From assembly GCA_030549495.1 (NCBI GenBank), contig JAUIRK010001059.1:992001-1056000 (forward strand): 64,000 bases of DNA. The letters run 5' to 3'. Of this stretch, positions 62,473 through 64,000 are shown one piece after another. This DNA is from Nectonema munidae (Eukaryota; Nematomorpha; Nectonematoida; Nectonematidae). The notes under the pieces are model-generated. The model was given only the letters and a program-made list of their open reading frames with translations. It made no database searches and was not told where the DNA came from. Every line of letters starts with the position of its first letter. Positions within the stretch are counted from its first letter, which is position 1. Position numbers and translations under genes: made by a program.

Positions 62473-63376
62473 AAACAAGTGATTGATGTCTAATGAATGT
62501 ATCACTTCGCTAGAACACCACTCCAAACCTAAAAAACATTTCAATTCTTGAGGGGAAGATAACGAGACAAATGATTTTTGTCAGTTTACGTGATAATGGA
62601 GAAATTTTGTTCTTGAAACATATGAACGTTTTTGAAAATTGTAGAGTTGCGAGTTTCCTGTTTTGTGATACGAGCAACCAACTCGCAAATTGGAATTTAA
62701 TTAGTTGGAGGAAGTGCAACGTTTATTTAGCGTTAACAACTCATTCTTCGCGCAGAAAGCGAAGAGAATTTGGGCATGGCACGAAAATGATTGCGCTTGC
62801 TTGAAAGGAGTTCTGACACTTCTCCCTCGTAAGGTCACGCACGCACATCAGACGCTTCCATCTTTTGCATCGGAATGCTTGTGAAAGTGTCTGTACTCAC
62901 TTTCCTTTCAAGTTTGAGTACATATACGCCTAAACTGCGTGCAAGCTATCAATCATGCAGTTATTGTACATATTTATTTTTATTATGATGTATTAGCGAT
63001 TATTTGGATTGAAAGAGTTTTGCTTTTTAGAAATTTTTGTTTTTAAAAAGTTTGAAAGAGGCTTGAGAAATAATTGTTCATTTTAAAATTACCTCTACTG
63101 TCAAAAGCAAAGTTCTTCACAACACAAAAAATAATATAGGCCAAAAATGAAGATGACCTAGTTTTTCTCTTTCTAAACTACATATATTTTAATAAGCAAG
63201 TCACTGAGAAAATTCAATTCCCTTTCAAGGATGTTCGCGTGCATAATTTTGACTGAAATTCTCTGAATCTCCTTTCACTACACTTCAATATTTAAGGAGT
63301 CAGACACTTTTTGTTTTTATTTCTTCCTTCATTCCCATCGTATAGGAGGCATTGCAGCAACACTTAAACTCAAACC
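62473..63376. other. Region upstream of the membrane-anchored protein gene
   Basis: 62540-62940 is less AT-rich than its surroundings, with open frames on both strands that match nothing I know. A TATA-like TATTTAAG at about 63289 lies roughly 90 bases before the ATG at 63377 and could serve the following gene; this is only a suggestion. Confidence 0.35.
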
Positions 63377-63751
63377 ATGAAAGGCACCAGTAAGATCACC
63401 CTTCTCTTCGGCATAGGGTGTTTTGTGGCGATATCGCTAGTGTGTTGTCTCGTTCTTCCGATATTTTATGCGCAAATGTCTTTGCTGAAACAAGAACAAT
63501 TTTTCACCGTTGAAAACTTGATCGAATCCCTCAACTCCAAAAATTCTGCTGTAAATCACTTGCAAGCACAGATCAAGAAACTTGAAGTAAATTTTGCCTT
63601 TTTCCTTTTCCATTCATTCATTACTTATTTATTCATTTTCGTTTCTATATTTTCTTCAGTGAATAATTTTCAGAAGCTGTCTCCAGGAGAGGACTCCTCA
63701 CTTGGTCATTTTGGCAATGCCACGCGGGCTCATCTGGTTAATTTAGCTTAA
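63377..63751 (+). CDS. N-terminus of a membrane-anchored (type II) protein, possibly collagen-type; gene continues past the window
   Basis: The first exon, 63377-63586, encodes 70 residues: a short basic start (MKGTSK), one membrane segment at ~8-32 (ITLLFGIGCFVAISLVCCLV), then a heptad-like helix (VENLIESLNSKNSAVNHLQA). A GT-AG intron of 87 bases (63587-63673) fits; the next exon starts at 63674 with KLSPGEDSSLGHFGNATRAH and includes an Asn-Ala-Thr glycosylation site. Because 87 is a multiple of three and the intron has no stop, the frame also reads straight through to 63751, adding a second hydrophobic stretch. The build recalls membrane-anchored collagens and cuticle-collagen N-termini, but no Gly-X-Y repeats lie in the window. 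The next donor may be at 63737 (GTTAAT) or further on. Confidence 0.6.
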   Translation: MKGTSKITLLFGIGCFVAISLVCCLVLPIFYAQMSLLKQEQFFTVENLIESLNSKNSAVNHLQAQIKKLEVNFAFFLFHSFITYLFIFVSIFSSVNNFQKLSPGEDSSLGHFGNATRAHLVNLA

Positions 63752-64000
63752 AAATTTGTAAATGGTCCATTTTGAATTTTTTCGTATCTGCTTACACACT
63801 TGGCTAATTAGAAGAACTAATTTTTGGATAAATAATTGCTATAGATTAACTTATTAGCTCATATGTTTTAAATTTAGTAGGTAAACAGTTTTGGTAAAAA
63901 ACTTTATTTTACAACAACCTAATATTTCGCCTCCCCAAGGCTCAAAGATGAGATAATATGGATGTACACATATTTTATATTAGGATATATTTTTTCACTC

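Noticed and set aside
62510-62804. Overlapping frames on both strands in a less AT-rich patch
   Set aside because: Neither resembles a known protein, and there is no codon or splice evidence to prefer one.

Overview
This is a 64 kb piece of a very AT-rich eukaryotic nuclear genome. Spliced genes with GT-AG introns, a mitochondrial complex I subunit, Prp18, a mitochondrial alanyl-tRNA synthetase and a dense mix of hAT, piggyBac, pogo/Tigger, RTE, gypsy and SINE copies point to an invertebrate animal, probably an arthropod. The species cannot be fixed from sequence alone, and I see nothing bacterial or CRISPR-like.

Host genes, all on the + strand: (1) the last two coding exons of NDUFS8 (1394-2694), whose 5' part lies outside the window behind a dead hAT transposon; (2) a complete seven-exon PRPF18 gene (8545-25370), rebuilt here to 333 codons with all six introns in phase 0, two introns tiny and four swollen by transposons; (3) an intact single-exon DEK_C + SWIB gene (38402-39073); (4) an intact single-exon 1178-codon gene (48755-52291) that starts as mitochondrial alanyl-tRNA synthetase and ends like a FASTK/RAP mitochondrial RNA-binding protein; (5) the first exons of a membrane-anchored protein gene (63377 onward), running off the right end. 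Products of genes 1 and 4 act in mitochondria; genes 2 and 3 are nuclear.

The rest is mostly mobile-element debris. 2.9-7.4 kb: RTE LINE fragment, Tigger-type MITE, tRNA-derived SINE copies and a 5'-truncated LINE with the same 3' tail as the SINEs. 9.6-12.6 kb (PRPF18 intron 3): gypsy and another reverse-transcriptase fossil. 14.2-24.5 kb: a fragment of an unnamed transposon family, two hAT MITEs with perfect 8-bp duplications, a ZBED5-like hAT remnant and a Tigger copy. 25.9-29.4 kb: a Tigger element with matching ends and an internal ~145-bp tandem array. 30.8-35.9 kb: piggyBac, SINE and hAT copies. 42.7-48.4 kb: two long (ATC/GAT)n arrays, an RTE fragment, two piggyBac copies and a hAT copy. 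54.1-62.5 kb: hAT fragment, a 3.2-kb element of the unnamed family with terminal inverted repeats and near-perfect target duplications, a Tigger remnant and a hAT MITE.

The two most unusual observations are the AlaRS-FASTK fusion with a degenerate editing domain, and the TIR-bounded element that marks an unnamed widespread protein family as a likely DNA transposase.
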